A program made the position numbers and the translations under genes. A stretch of 64,000 nucleotides of DNA from Tipula vernalis (Eukaryota; Arthropoda; Insecta; Diptera; Tipulidae): NCBI GenBank assembly GCA_958295665.1, contig OY282559.1:258608245-258672244 (forward strand). Direction: 5' to 3'. Positions 22,416-32,640 of the stretch are shown here, piece after piece; the stretch's first letter is position 1, and each line of letters starts with the position of its first letter. Under the pieces are notes generated by a model. That model saw only the letters and a list, made by a program, of their open reading frames with translations. It made no database searches and was not told where the DNA came from.

Positions 22416-22518
22416 TGTCAATTTCCATCATCAAGACAGTTTATATTTGTGTTTGTACTAAAATTTGAATTTTCCCTTATCTGAATTTAAATGGCGCCCT
22501 AATGGCCTCTATATACCT
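22416..22518 (+). repeat. 3' LTR of BEL/Pao element, truncated
   Basis: The stretch from TGTCAATTTCCATCATCA to GCGCCCTAATGGCCTCTA aligns with the beginning of the 5' LTR at 12047 with a few differences. Similarity then stops abruptly, and CTCAAC-family sequence resumes. The missing ~330 bp means the downstream TSD is lost. Confidence 0.75.
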
Positions 22519-22974
22519 CGCAACATAATTCTAAACGCAATCACCAAAACCTCATATCAATCGCCAAATCAACCCCAAATAAACTTTCAAATCAATCCTT
22601 AACCTAACTCCAAATCAACTCTTAAACAATTCCCCAACCGAACAACTCACTAAACCCCAATGCAGGCTAACTGAAACCTAACTCAACTTCAACTCAACTT
22701 AGCTCGAACCAAATATCAACCCTGTGCTCAACTCGTACCATCATACCAACATACCATCACCATCATACCATCATCATCATCTTACCACCACCACCACCAT
22801 CATCGTACCACTATTACCTTCACCATCACAAAATTAGTATGTGCAAACCATGATGCCATTGTACCATTATAACATCAGATCGTTATCAAAAATGAACTCA
22901 ATTTTTGAAGTTTTAGAAATTCCTCTGTAGTAAACTTGGACCTGACTATCATCTCTCAAGAAGAAGACGAATAT

Positions 22975-23130
22975 TTGAGATATTTACAGTGACCTTAATA
23001 TTTACAGTGACCTCTTAAACAATATTTTTGCAAAAGTTTGGTTCAAATCGTTCAATGGGTGTGCATTTGTTTAAATATCACACACATGTACTGTCCATAA
23101 ATATAAACACACACTTTTAAATATAGTGAA
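22975..23130 (+). repeat. Direct repeat, left copy
   Basis: A stretch of roughly 150 bp opening TTTGAGATATTTACAGTGACC. It continues with GGTTCAAATCGTTCAA, then a TTTGTTTAAATATCACACAC block and a run of ACACAC. It recurs ~1 kb downstream (23985-24135). The two copies flank the foldback, which suggests they were once one repeat or a duplicated end. Confidence 0.6.
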
Positions 23131-23300
23131 ACCTAATTTTAATGGACGCTCAATTTAGCGGAACTCTCAATTCAACGGACAACCTTTTAAGTTCCATGTA
23201 ACTGAAGTTTTTCAATGAAAACCTCCCTTAGACAAGCTGTCACTTTATTAGAGCGAACACGGACAGATATTTCTACGATGATACAGGTTTTACGAGTACA
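23128..23300. mobile_element. Possible pogo/Tigger-like MITE remnant
   Basis: The stretch begins TAGTGAAACCTAATTTTAATGG, like the CAGTGAAACCTCTATAAGTC ends of pogo/Tigger-type MITEs, and finishes ACAGGTTTTACGAGTA, a loose inverted counterpart. The better-preserved relative at 52338-52510 makes the assignment plausible but not certain. Confidence 0.3.
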
Positions 23301-23983
23301 CTTCAAATTAAACCTTTAACATTTCAAATGGAACTTTTTACATTTCAAATTGAACCTTTAGCAAATTATATGTATGGCCAACTAGAAATGATTGAAATGG
23401 GATTCTTAAATGGTTTTTGAACAAAATTCTTGAATATGGCCAAAAAATAAATGAAATTTGACATGTGCGTTCGAAATGGAATTCCAAAATGAATTTTAAA
23501 AGTTGTGGAATATGGCAACAACTTTATATACAACTCATTTTAGAACCCCTTTTCCATCGTACATGTCTAATTTCATCATAATCCGTTAAGAAATAGCCAA
23601 ATTCCGTCCTAATTGTCCATATTCCAGAACTTCATCTAAAAATCATTTGAGAATTCCATTCCAACGCACATGTCAAATTTCATCATAATCGGTTAAGGAA
23701 TAGCCAAGTTCAGTCCTCATCGGCCATATTCCAGAACTTTATCCAAAAATCATTTTAGAATCCTATTTCCAATGCATGTCTAATTTCAACATAATCGGTT
23801 TCTAAATAGGCAAGCTCCGTCGTAATTGGCCATTTTACCTACAAATCATTTTAGAATCACATTTCCATCGCGGAAGTCAAATTTCACTAAAATCAGTTAA
23901 GAAGTAGATAAGTTCCATCTTAATTGGCGATATATTTAATTTGCTAAAGGTTTATTTAGAAATGTAAAAGGTTCAATTTGAAG
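23301..23983. mobile_element. Foldback element with internal ~106-bp tandem repeats
   Basis: The left end (CTTCAAATTAAACC, then TTTCAAATTGAACCTTTAGCAAATTA) is mirrored at the right end (TAATTTGCTAAAGG, then GGTTCAATTTGAAG). The left arm also carries an inverted copy of the interior unit (about 23400-23515). From ~23512 to 23930 a unit of 106-107 bp is repeated four times. Each unit starts at a GGCC/ATATTCCAG-like word and contains AATCATTTTAGAATC, ATTTCATCATAATCGGTTAA and a TAGCCAA word. Inverted arms plus tandem subrepeats are the hallmark of foldback transposons. Confidence 0.6.
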
Positions 23984-23984
23984 T

Positions 23985-24135
23985 TTGAGATATTAACAGT
24001 GACCTTGACCTTTTTTAAGTCTTAAACTATATTTGTGTAAGGTTTGATTCAAATCGGTCAAGTCGTTTGGATTTGTTTAAATATCATACACGTATGCTGT
24101 ACATACATACAAACACTCACTTTATTCTATAGATT
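23985..24135 (+). repeat. Direct repeat, right copy
   Basis: A second copy of the 22975-23130 sequence: GAGATATTAACAGTGACC, GGTTTGATTCAAATCGGTCA, then TTTGTTTAAATATCATACAC and an ACATACAAACACTCAC end. The two differ by point changes and small indels. Confidence 0.6.
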
Positions 24136-24540
24136 GCTCAACCGCTCACTGAACACCGGTCCAACACCATCTCAACCCCAATTCAACACGCAAACGTCCC
24201 CCAACTCAACCGGAAACTCTCCTTCAACTTAATCCTCAAACCAGCATATATAAAAAATTGGTGAAGATTTCTATAACCAGGTATTTTGGGGCAATTCGTA
24301 TGGCAGGTACCCGACCCTCTTGACGCACAGGTTCCAAAAGCTCACCCTTGACCATAGACAGATTGGAAAAAAAAAATTCCAAATCGAACAAGCCGTTCTC
24401 GCGATACCATGGGTACCGACATACACACATCCAGAAAGACGGACGGACATTTTTTTTTTTTGCTTGTTTAGACTCAGGGACTTTCAAAACGTCGAGAAAA
24501 GTGATTTTGGACCAACCAAATTTTTGATCATTTTTGACAG

Positions 24541-24889
24541 GATGGCAATGTTTGATCCACTTACATATGTAAGAGCACTTGCGTAAAGTTACCGATAATT
24601 GATTCAACTTCTTGCAAATACAATTAAGAAAAAAATTATCGAGAGTGCTCTTTCTACAAAATATTTTTCAATAATGTTAGATTGTACTCCAGATGTCAGT
24701 CATATCGAGATAGTAACGATGATCATTCGGTTTGTGGATATAAATAAATTATTAGATAATGACAAAGTTGAAGTTACCATTAAGGAACATTTTTTGGGTT
24801 TCGTACCCTTAAAATCCAAAACAGGTCAATACATAGCACAAATTATTTTAAAAGATTTAAAAGGCACGTCTTTGGATATTCAGCAGCTA
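24541..24889 (+). pseudogene. hAT (ZMYM-type) transposase, middle piece
   Basis: Coding similarity resumes as MAMFDPLTYVRALA directly at the repeat boundary. After an in-frame stop it continues as LIQLLANTIKKKII, AKYFSIMLDCTP-like residues (TKYFSIMLDCTPDVSHIE), GFVPLKSKTGQ and LDIQQL. The DCTPD stretch carries the first catalytic Asp of the hAT RNase H-like fold. The frame is cut at 24889 by a TA-flanked insertion and resumes at 27381 with RGQGHDNG, so the codons on either side fit perfectly. Confidence 0.85.
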
Positions 24890-27378
24890 CACTGAAACAA
24901 TTTTTGTGCATTTTATTTACGAATGCTGTTCGTTAACCACAATTCGTACTATTAATGTAAAAATTACTATATTTACGAAACAAACCAAATTTAGAAAAAA
25001 AAAAATCATAGCCATTTGTGCGTTAATAGTACGAATCATAGTTCATAAACTAAAAAATAGTTTAGTTTATTGTGCCATAGAATATACAAGCCATACTACT
25101 CTCTACGTCACTCAATTTATGTCGACAGTTCCATTAATCTTCTGCAGATGGCATTAATGCTAGAAAAATGAAAGAGAACAAAACTTGAAAACGAAGAGTT
25201 TAAAACATGTGGAAAATAAGAATTTTAAATTAGTATTAATCCAAGCGCAAGAAAGGGAGGTTGTACGTCGTGTGTTTTTACATAATTTAAAATTATTAAT
25301 AAAAAATAGTTCATATAAATTTTTCCAACTCATATTACATTTTTAGTTAGTATTTATTTATATTTAAATCATTATTTTATTAGTTTTAAATTATGCAGAA
25401 AGTTAGCAGAGATAAAAATATGTACAACCTTCCTTTCGTACGCATGAGATAATACGAAATAATTTTTTTATTTTTCAAATGTTTTATTCTCTGTTTCTCT
25501 CAACTCTTTCATTTTTCGAATGTTAATTGCCATCTAAGTTATGTCGATGAAATAAAAAAAATAAAATTTTGCTGTTAGCAGTATGGCTTGTATATTCTAG
25601 ACGGCATTGATTGTGCTACAGAGATAATACATTCACATGTTGTTTGCGTATTAGTGCAACTTGCATGATTTTATTAAAAAACTACATTTATGAACAATTC
25701 ATAATATTTATGAATAAGACGAGTGCGAAAATATTTGTTAAATACTTATTGTTCGTTATAGTAACGAATGTGGCACCACAATATATGAATATTATAATTC
25801 GAATTTTAAATGTATGTGTGAGTAGCTGCTTATGTTTGAAGAAATCCTACTTTAATGACATCTATTGAAGAAGAATCTTCTTTTGTCATTTCCACCTCCG
25901 GTGAAATATGCCTTATATACACACACGCCAGATATTAGTGATTTTTCATTTTCCAAGTAAAAGAAATCGAAAAAAATCTAGTAGACATAAAATTTCAGCA
26001 ACCTTTTTTTTTTCAATTTGATTTTGATGAAAATGTTCATAAATAATACAGTTAAATTGTAAATTTCACGTTTTTTTACGTATTATTGATAAATTCCTTC
26101 ATTAAATTAAAAACACGAACAAATTCATATATTGTACAAAAGAGTTCCATTGCATTTCTAATCACACGAAAAGATCAAATTTCATCATTACGTAATGTAT
26201 ATGAATTTGTTCGTACTATTAATTATTGGACGAATCTATTCGTAGCATCTATGAAAATAAAGTAAAGTTGAATAATATTCGGAACAACGAAAGTAAATAA
26301 ATTGCTTTCGCTTCTTTATTAACAATTGCGTGCTTGAAAGGAACAAATGTGATTGTATGCTGAATGATTTTTGTACGCTGAAAAACCGGTAAATATGATA
26401 TATTTTGCCAGTGTTCAGTGTGACTAAATTTTAATGTGTTAACAATACTGCAGCATTATTATATATAGTTACTGGCAAGAAAATCTCGTACCTATATCGA
26501 TTCAAATATGATCCTGGTTGACGATCCACCTTATATGGTATCAACCATTCCAAATTTGGCCGCTCTTGTAAATCAAAATGTATCAGCAGCACAAGAAGGA
26601 GGTCATAGATTAAAATCGTTTTTGCAGTAGTGGAATCAAACGAATTTATTGAATGTTTTAAAAGGTAACAAAATATGCAATAAAAAGTACTGTGTGATTG
26701 TAATTAAATTTATTTAATTTACAGAAGGGCAATAAAATGAACCATGGCGCATTGCAAATATTTTGGATTAAATTACCTCTTATCAAATTTGTTCTTAAAA
26801 TTTTATCAATTTGATCTTCTAAAATAAAAAAAAAAATTTAAAAAATTAATAGGAGTAGTAAGCGCCATGTTGACTAATAAAATAAATAAATAACAAAATT
26901 ACAAAATTTTATGTTTTTGATTTCCCTACACTCGATATAGATTTTATGAATTTATTCATCAATCGACCCAAAAATTTACATTCTTGCTATGAACCATACA
27001 TAAATATTACGTAGTTTTGTGTATCAATTATCGTTCCTACACATTATGAATTATTTTCAGTATATTTATGAACATAATCATCATATTTGTGAATTATTCG
27101 TAACTGCTGAGTAAGCTGAGTATTAATAATAAGAAGTTGTTCATCCAAAAATGCTTTTAACTGCTTTAAAATAATAACATTTTTCGTATCTTATACGAAT
27201 CAATTCATAAATACTACAACGTAACTAGTTAAGATTAAAATAAAAAAATTTGTGTGTTTCACTATATTAACGTATGATTTTGTTACTATTAACGAAGGAT
27301 CGTATCGGCTCAGTTTTAACGAATTATTCTTACTATTAATGCAGTTTTTGTCTACATTGATGTAAGATTTTTTCAGTG
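24890..27378. mobile_element. 2.49-kb TA-flanked DNA element (CACTGAAA termini)
   Basis: The element is bounded by TA (24888-24889 and 27379-27380). Its termini are inverted: CACTGAAACAATTTTTG at the left, and the reverse complement of CACTGAAAAAATCTTAC at the right. Subterminal words such as CGTACTATTAA and TTACGAATT/AATTCGTA recur in both orientations. Removing it and one TA restores the hAT reading frame. Internal ORFs (for example 25611-25868) resemble no transposase I know, so it is taken as non-autonomous. The TA duplication suggests the Tc1/mariner group in the broad sense, though the terminal sequence alone is not diagnostic. Confidence 0.75.
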
Positions 27379-27380
27379 TA

Positions 27381-28602
27381 CGTGGACAAGGTCACGATAA
27401 CGGAAGTAAAATGAAACGAAAGGAAAATGGAGTACAGAAAAAAATATTGAATATAAATTCTAAGCTTTTTTTGTGCCGTGCAATACACATTCATTAAATT
27501 TAGTTCTTAATGATGCTGCTAAGTGTTGCATAGAAGTAGTAAAATTTTTTGATGTCGTTCAGTGTATATGGTATATAGTATACGTTTTTCTCAGGTTCGA
27601 CACGCAGATGGAATGTTTTGGTGCATTATGTAAAGACGCTGACTGTAAAACCATTAAGTAACACAAGATGGGAAAGCCGAATTGATGCATTGAAGCCTCT
27701 TCTATAAAATTTTCATTGGTTCAGTTGGAACAGCAGCACGTTCAGAAGGACAAGGATTAGCAGCTAGAATTTTGAAATTTACATTTGTTGTTCAACTTGT
27801 AACATGGTATAAATATAGGCTATCCAACAATTACAGAATACGAAATTGTTTTTAGAAAACTTAAGGAGCGATATTGGATTTGACAGTATGTTTGTAGATG
27901 CTTGTGAACCAGAGCCAATTCGCATTCGGTTAAAAAAAACAATTTCCATATGAAGAGCAAGATAATTCAGAACCGCCAGCAAAGATTTAAAGTGCATTTT
28001 TACTTTGCAGTCCTTGATACTGCTATTAACTCAGTGAGCAGATGCGAAATCTCGAGACAGTTTTTGGATTAATTTTTGATATTCACAGCCTTACAACAAG
28101 TAATAACGCAGCACCAGTATACATCGTGTATTAAGCTTGAGAGAGGATTAATTCATGAAGGCTCTAAAGACATCGAAGCATAAGATTTATGTAATGAGCT
28201 TCAATCAATTTCAACCGACATTGAACCGAGTTCATCGCCAAAAGATGTCCTTTATTTTATTTGCGAAAAAAATTGTCCGATATTTATCCAAATATTTTTA
28301 TCACTTTAAGAATATTTTTAACACTATCTGTTACAGTAGCAAGTGGTGAAATGAGTTTTTCGAAACTTAACTTAATAAAAACTTATCTTCGTTCAACAAT
28401 GGCTCAAGAACTGCTTGCAGGCTTGGCAACACTCTCAATCGAAGATGAGGTGGCCCTAGGTATTTGGGTAAAAGCGTGTTTTTACCAAAATATAAAAACA
28501 GTATTGAAACAAATTCAGAATTTAAATATTGGACATAGAAAGTCTGGAAGTGAAGTAACAAAAAAATGCGGTAGGATTACTAGTTTATGTGTTGGAGGAT
28601 AA
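27381..28602 (+). pseudogene. hAT (ZMYM-type) transposase, C-terminal half
   Basis: Reading resumes with RGQGHDNGSKMK, NGVQKKILNINSK and CNTHSLNLVLNDAAKCC (27473-27661). This is the second catalytic region of ZMYM-like hAT transposases. Then follow KPLSNTRWESRIDALKPL (about 27650-27705), the conserved Trp block, and scattered pieces to 28250. The hAT C-terminal dimerisation domain lies at 28261-28602, with IFITLRIFLTLSVTVASGE, MSFSKLNLIKTYLRST and LATLSIE. Frameshifts and deletions are frequent, so this element is older than its insertions. No TIR was identified. Confidence 0.85.
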
Positions 28603-28789
28603 ACAAGAAAATAACTCCATAATGTTTAGATGTGTATTGGCCCACATCCATGCTCGTCTATATCGTATTTTGTCTCACCGCGGTTTGTTGAAACGTCAAT
28701 ATAAAAATTTTAATCAAAAGCCACTATTACTACGAAGACATATTCTAGCATTATTGTTAAAATACGGTGAGTGGTATTTTATATAATTA

Positions 28790-29400
28790 ACATACAATTA
28801 GACTTTAATTCATTTACCTTTACTGTACACTTTGAAAGAAAATTAATCGTCCATTTTAAATGTTCATGTAGTAGTTCTCTTCAGCTTCCGAACTTGTCCA
28901 TATCTTTTCTGCAACAGTTTCTACAGTCTGTAACTCAGTAATTATGGGCGTTATGACAGAAACTCTTAGAGGTCACGTTCCCTTAGTAGCCAAAAATAAG
29001 ACCAACTTTGAACTAATTTTTAAAAAAAAAAAATAAATCATTGTAAATAAATCATCATCCGCAAATAAATCATTGTAACCCAAGAAACAATTTTGCTCTA
29101 AATATGTTTTAAGAGCGCTCTTAGGGCTACTTTAAAAAGCATGCTCTCATTTTTGCTTTAGAAGCGCTCTTTGTTAAGAAGCTTAATAAGAGCAAAAGAA
29201 GCTGTTTTTGTAATACGCATACTTTCGCTCTATGTAAATGGAACTTGAAAAACAGCAATTGTATCTTTTAATATAGAGCGCAGGGTTCCAGAAAATTTTA
29301 GATTTTGAAATTGCCAGCAAATTTCTTATTATTAAAACAACAAAATGAAAAAGTTCGGCGCAAACGAATTATACTCAATTTGACATTTTACTTTATAGTT
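28790..29400. other. Non-coding spacer
   Basis: No convincing gene. It contains a motif-rich patch at 29100-29280, with repeated AGAGCGCTCTT and TTTGCTCT-like words in both orientations, which may be a decayed foldback. The evidence is too weak to name an element. Confidence 0.35.
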
Positions 29401-29408
29401 ATTGGGTA

Positions 29409-30487
29409 AATGTAAAAGTAAGTTCCGTTTTTTGGTTAAAATTACATATTTATTTAGCAGAAGCCACAACCTTCGCTTCCGCTTTCTGGAAAAGTCGTCG
29501 TCTTTTGAATTTTTGATACTTTACGTCGTAAAGAGCTGACTGCTTCGATCGGAATAAATAGTAATCCGAAGGAACAATGTCTGGCGAATATGGCGGGTGG
29601 GATAGGACTTCCCAGTCCTGCGCTTCTATGTAGGTTTTAACGACTCTTGCAGTATGTGGTTTGGCGTTGTCATGCTGCAAAATCAGTTTATTGTGTCTAT
29701 AAATCATCAGTTTATTGTGTCTATCTTCGCAAATTATAGTTTCAGAGATTTCAGTAGCTCTTAATGTACAACGCTTTTGATATCCCACCATATACAGGGC
29801 ATAAGCTTATCACAATGCATATTTCGCTTTGGCTGTGATGAACCAGCTTCACCAGGCTTTACCCAAGCTTTTTTACGTTTAGGCTTCTCGTCCCAAAGTC
29901 GAAGCAAAAAAACCTTTCTTTGCTCTCTTTGAAGAAGCATTTCAAAAGTGATTTTTCGACATTCCATCTCCGTTTCTATTAATTCATTTTGAACCATTCA
30001 ATTCGATGTAGACGTCTACTGACAACGAATTGATGAACATTCAATGCTTCTGCCAATTCTTGTTGCGTTTGTGTGTTGTCTCCATCCAATAATGCTTACA
30101 ATTTTTCATGTTCAAATTTGTTCGCTCTACCTTCACGTGTCTTCAACATCGAATAAACCTTCTTCAAATTACCTAAAGCACTTTCTACACATACTATCAG
30201 AAAAAGCATGTTCACCGTAATCTTCTACAAATAAACGATGACTTTCAGCAGCGCTTTTCTTTATGTGGAAAATTCCAACAAAAATTCTCGCAAACGACGA
30301 TTATTTGGAACAAAACTATCCATTTTAAAACTAATAAAAAACAGTGTTGTTTATAATTTAATCAATTGTCATATACTACGGCTTGTAGGTTATGAAGAGA
30401 CTTTTCAATAACATGTATTACCAGATTCATAGAACAGATATAAGAACAATTATGCCATCTATTAGAAGAACGGAACTTACTTTTACG
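29409..30487 (-). pseudogene. mariner transposon with inactivated transposase
   Basis: TIR-like ends read GTAAAAGTAAGTTCCGTT at the left and the reverse complement of the same word at 30466-30487. A TA sits next to each end, with a 1-2 bp discrepancy at the left. On the minus strand the pieces follow mariner order: a DNA-binding part (30340 down to 30000; RRLREFLLEF, YSMLKTREGRANKFEHEKL), then LQREQRKVFLLRLWDEKP and KKAWVKPGEAGSSQPKRN (29997-29761), then ILQHDNAKPHTARVVKTYIE and PPYSPDIVPSDYYLF (29791-29450). The HDNAKPH and PSDY blocks carry the second and third catalytic Asp. Frame breaks near 29770 and several stops in the N-terminal third make it dead. Confidence 0.85.
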
Positions 30488-30602
30488 TACAGCCAATATT
30501 TGTACACCTAGAGCTACGGGATTCGTGGGATACAGAAGCCAGCGACGTTTCAGTCGCTGTAAATCACTTTCCGGACGGGTTACACCAAAGCAACCTTCAT
30601 TG

Positions 30603-30943
30603 TACAAAGCCATAGTTTAAAACACGAAGCTTTTATAAGGGAATTAGAAACGAAGCAAAGACCAAACTTTTCATAGTAAAACACACAAAACATATGGGAA
30701 ATCACTTTTTTTCCTAAGACAAATTTTTAAATGAAAACGTTACAAATTCTTAATTATGATTTCTGAAACTTTCCTAAATGTTTGGATTTCAACATATATG
30801 AATTTCGTTTAAGTAAATTGTTTTCATTTTCTTGCAATAATTGATTTATTTAAAACAAAATATAAAAAAAAAATTCATAACCACAGCATTCTGGCCAAAT
30901 TGAAACAAAAGCTTACTACAATTCGTTTGGTTATTAATGCTGT
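30603..30943. repeat. Dispersed TIR-element end, copy A
   Basis: From AGCCATAGTTTAAAACACGAAGC to AAAAGCTTACTACAATTCGTTT this stretch is about 90% similar by eye to 49490-49818. There the corresponding end begins GAGCCATAATC and has an inverted partner at 50356-50368. Here only the left part of the element is present. Confidence 0.7.
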
Positions 30944-30978
30944 GTGCCTCAGAAGACTTTTCAAACTAAACTTTTCAA
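30938..30978. repeat. 41-bp inverted repeat partner (left)
   Basis: AATGCTGTGTGCCTCAGAAG and the following ACTTTTCAAACTAAACTTTT recur as a reverse complement at 33888-33928. The pair encloses the palindromic MITE and the antisense gypsy remnant. They may be TIRs of a host element into which the gypsy inserted. Confidence 0.55.
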
Positions 30979-31105
30979 ATTTTGAAGATTTCGCTATTTC
31001 CTCATAGATGCTTGGTGAAAAGGCAGTTTACGAGGTTACTTTTCGACGACTTTCAATTTGTATGAAATACAGTTTAAAATATGTAGTCTCTACCTCTTTT
31101 TTACC

Positions 31106-31389
31106 AAATTATGTAACATAATTATTAAAATAGTTAAAACTGTATGATTTTAATGAACGATAGTTAAAATATCGTCCATTTACTAAAAATAAAATTTAAA
31201 ATTTTAACAGTTTTAATACAAAATTTCAATTTATCATCGTAAATTATAACAATTAAAACGATAAAATGAAATTTTGTATTAAAACTGATAAAATTTTAAA
31301 TTTTATTTTTAGTAAATGGACGATATTTTAACTATCGTTCATTAAAATCATACAGTTTTAACAATTTTAATAATTTTCTTACATAATTC
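31106..31389. mobile_element. 284-bp near-perfect palindrome (MITE/foldback)
   Basis: The left half AATTATGTAA...GTTAAAACTGTATGATTTTA...ACGATAGTTAAAATATCGTCC is repeated almost exactly as its reverse complement in the right half, with arms of about 140 bp and virtually no loop. The interior is pure AT. Such long hairpins are typical of recently expanded MITEs and would form dsRNA if transcribed. Confidence 0.75.
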
Positions 31390-32640
31390 AGTTTATAAGC
31401 AATCAGTTTCTCATCGGCCAGCGCAATATGCATTTTTATCTTTGGATTTGGCGTTCTCTTCTCTGGATTTTAGTTTACTACCAATAATCAAATTCTATCC
31501 GTCACCCCTGGAATGAATTTTCTCATAGTAATTCCAGTCGGCGTTTGATTTATCAAATCTCTATCCAAATTTCTACCCAATAAAAAGTCAACTGACAATA
31601 TTCCATAAGGAACTATGTAATTGTGGTATCATATACTTCATCCTCTATTTTTAGCTTTGCATTAAACTTAGCTACGGGTTGATACATCTCTGGAGCCCGC
31701 ACCATGGAATATTGTGCACTCCTCGCTAAATTCGCAAATTCCCGTTCCAATGAATTTTTTATGTGACATTAACTAATGTCGCTTCCGGTATCAACTAGTG
31801 CACAAAGTTCATTTCCATTGAACATTACATTTTTGACAGCTTTAGATGAACAATCATCCTAATTCTCTATGGCTGCACAAGATTTAGAACTTTGAACCAT
31901 CAGATTTTTCGCGCAATCTTTTCCTAGATGCCCGGTTCCATCACAGTTGTAACATCTTGGAATTCTTCTGAATCTATTTGACTTTTTGTTCTCAATTGGC
32001 TTTGTTGTTACGCTCTCGATTGGTGCTTTTATCTTAATTTTTTGTTTGATTTCTTCATAAATTACAAGTTTACTTTTGAAATCATTCATAGAGGTTGATC
32101 CATACAAAACCGCCTTATTATGTTAATAATCGATTATTCCACTTATACAGTAATCGATTATCGAAGCATCTTCCAAGTTGCCGGTTTGACCTAGTTCACG
32201 CATAGAGATTAAATAATTTTTGAAAGATTCATCTTTCTTTCTCTCTCCCATGCACCACAGCAGAATTCACTTTCTTTCTGAACTCGTTGACTAAACATGT
32301 GGTTAGATTTTCCCAGGTATCAGTAACACCGAAACGTAAACTATCTTTTGCTGTTCCAGTTAACAGTCGTTTTGAATAAATAATTTTCAGTGCAGCTTAC
32401 CATTTCATACATGCATCAGCATCTTCAAGATTCTGAATCTATTTCTCGACGGGATAATCATCCTCCCCGCTAAACTTCAAAAGCGATTCTTCGACATCTC
32501 TAAAACTTAAGCAAGCTCCAGCAGTAGACACGATAGTAATTGTCTTGTAACTCTTCTAACTGGATATTATCTTCCTGTTAGTTGCCGTTAAGTTCGCTAG
32601 CATTAGTCTCCCTACTTCTATTTGTCATATCTCCGCTGTC
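31390..32640 (-). pseudogene. Ty3/gypsy gag-protease remnant (antisense)
   Basis: Read on the minus strand from ~32620, the region starts with a gag block, SFRDVEESLLKFSGEDDYPV followed by LTGTAKDSLRFGVTDTWENL. This parallels the gag of the element at 53.6 kb, which has SLREVEESMVTFDGE. A basic region and one intact CCHC knuckle (CYNCDGTGHLGKDC, about 31910-31950) follow. The protease lies between ~31850 and 31500, with LCALVDTGSD (catalytic Asp) and a FLLGRNL block. Several stops and frame changes interrupt it, and pol is absent. The element was probably truncated by the MITE/IR side at ~31.4 kb. Confidence 0.75.

Larger units (their letters stand above)
22519..24540 (+). repeat. CTCAAC-family dispersed repeat, copy 1 (main part)
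   Basis: A degenerate CTCAACC/CCAAAT tract (22519-22740) is followed by an ACC/CAT microsatellite (22740-22830), unassigned sequence, and inserted foldback material. After a second tract (24130-24235) comes a conserved unit: TCAAACCAGCATATATAAA, CAGGTTCCAAAAGCT, CAAGCCGTTCTCGCGATACC, TTTCAAAACGTCGAGAAAAG and ATTTTTGACAGG. The same ordered blocks occur at 38.4-39.24 kb and, inverted and shorter, at 34.05-34.34 kb. The right end at ~24540 coincides exactly with resumption of hAT coding. No protein is encoded, and the family is not one I recognise by name. Confidence 0.65.

Noticed and set aside
22740..22830. Possible CRISPR-like or satellite array in the ACC/CAT repeats
   Set aside because: A simple trinucleotide microsatellite without unique spacers, in a eukaryotic genome.
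24236..24607. 123-aa minus-strand ORF and 88-aa plus-strand ORF
   Set aside because: Both translate the conserved non-coding unit of the CTCAAC repeat; only the last residues of the plus ORF (MAMFDPLTY) are real, belonging to the hAT.
28589..28786. 65-aa ORF faintly resembling a Tc1 helix-turn-helix linker (KPLLLRRHILALLL)
   Set aside because: Too short and degenerate, with no TIR or catalytic domain nearby; not reported as a transposon.
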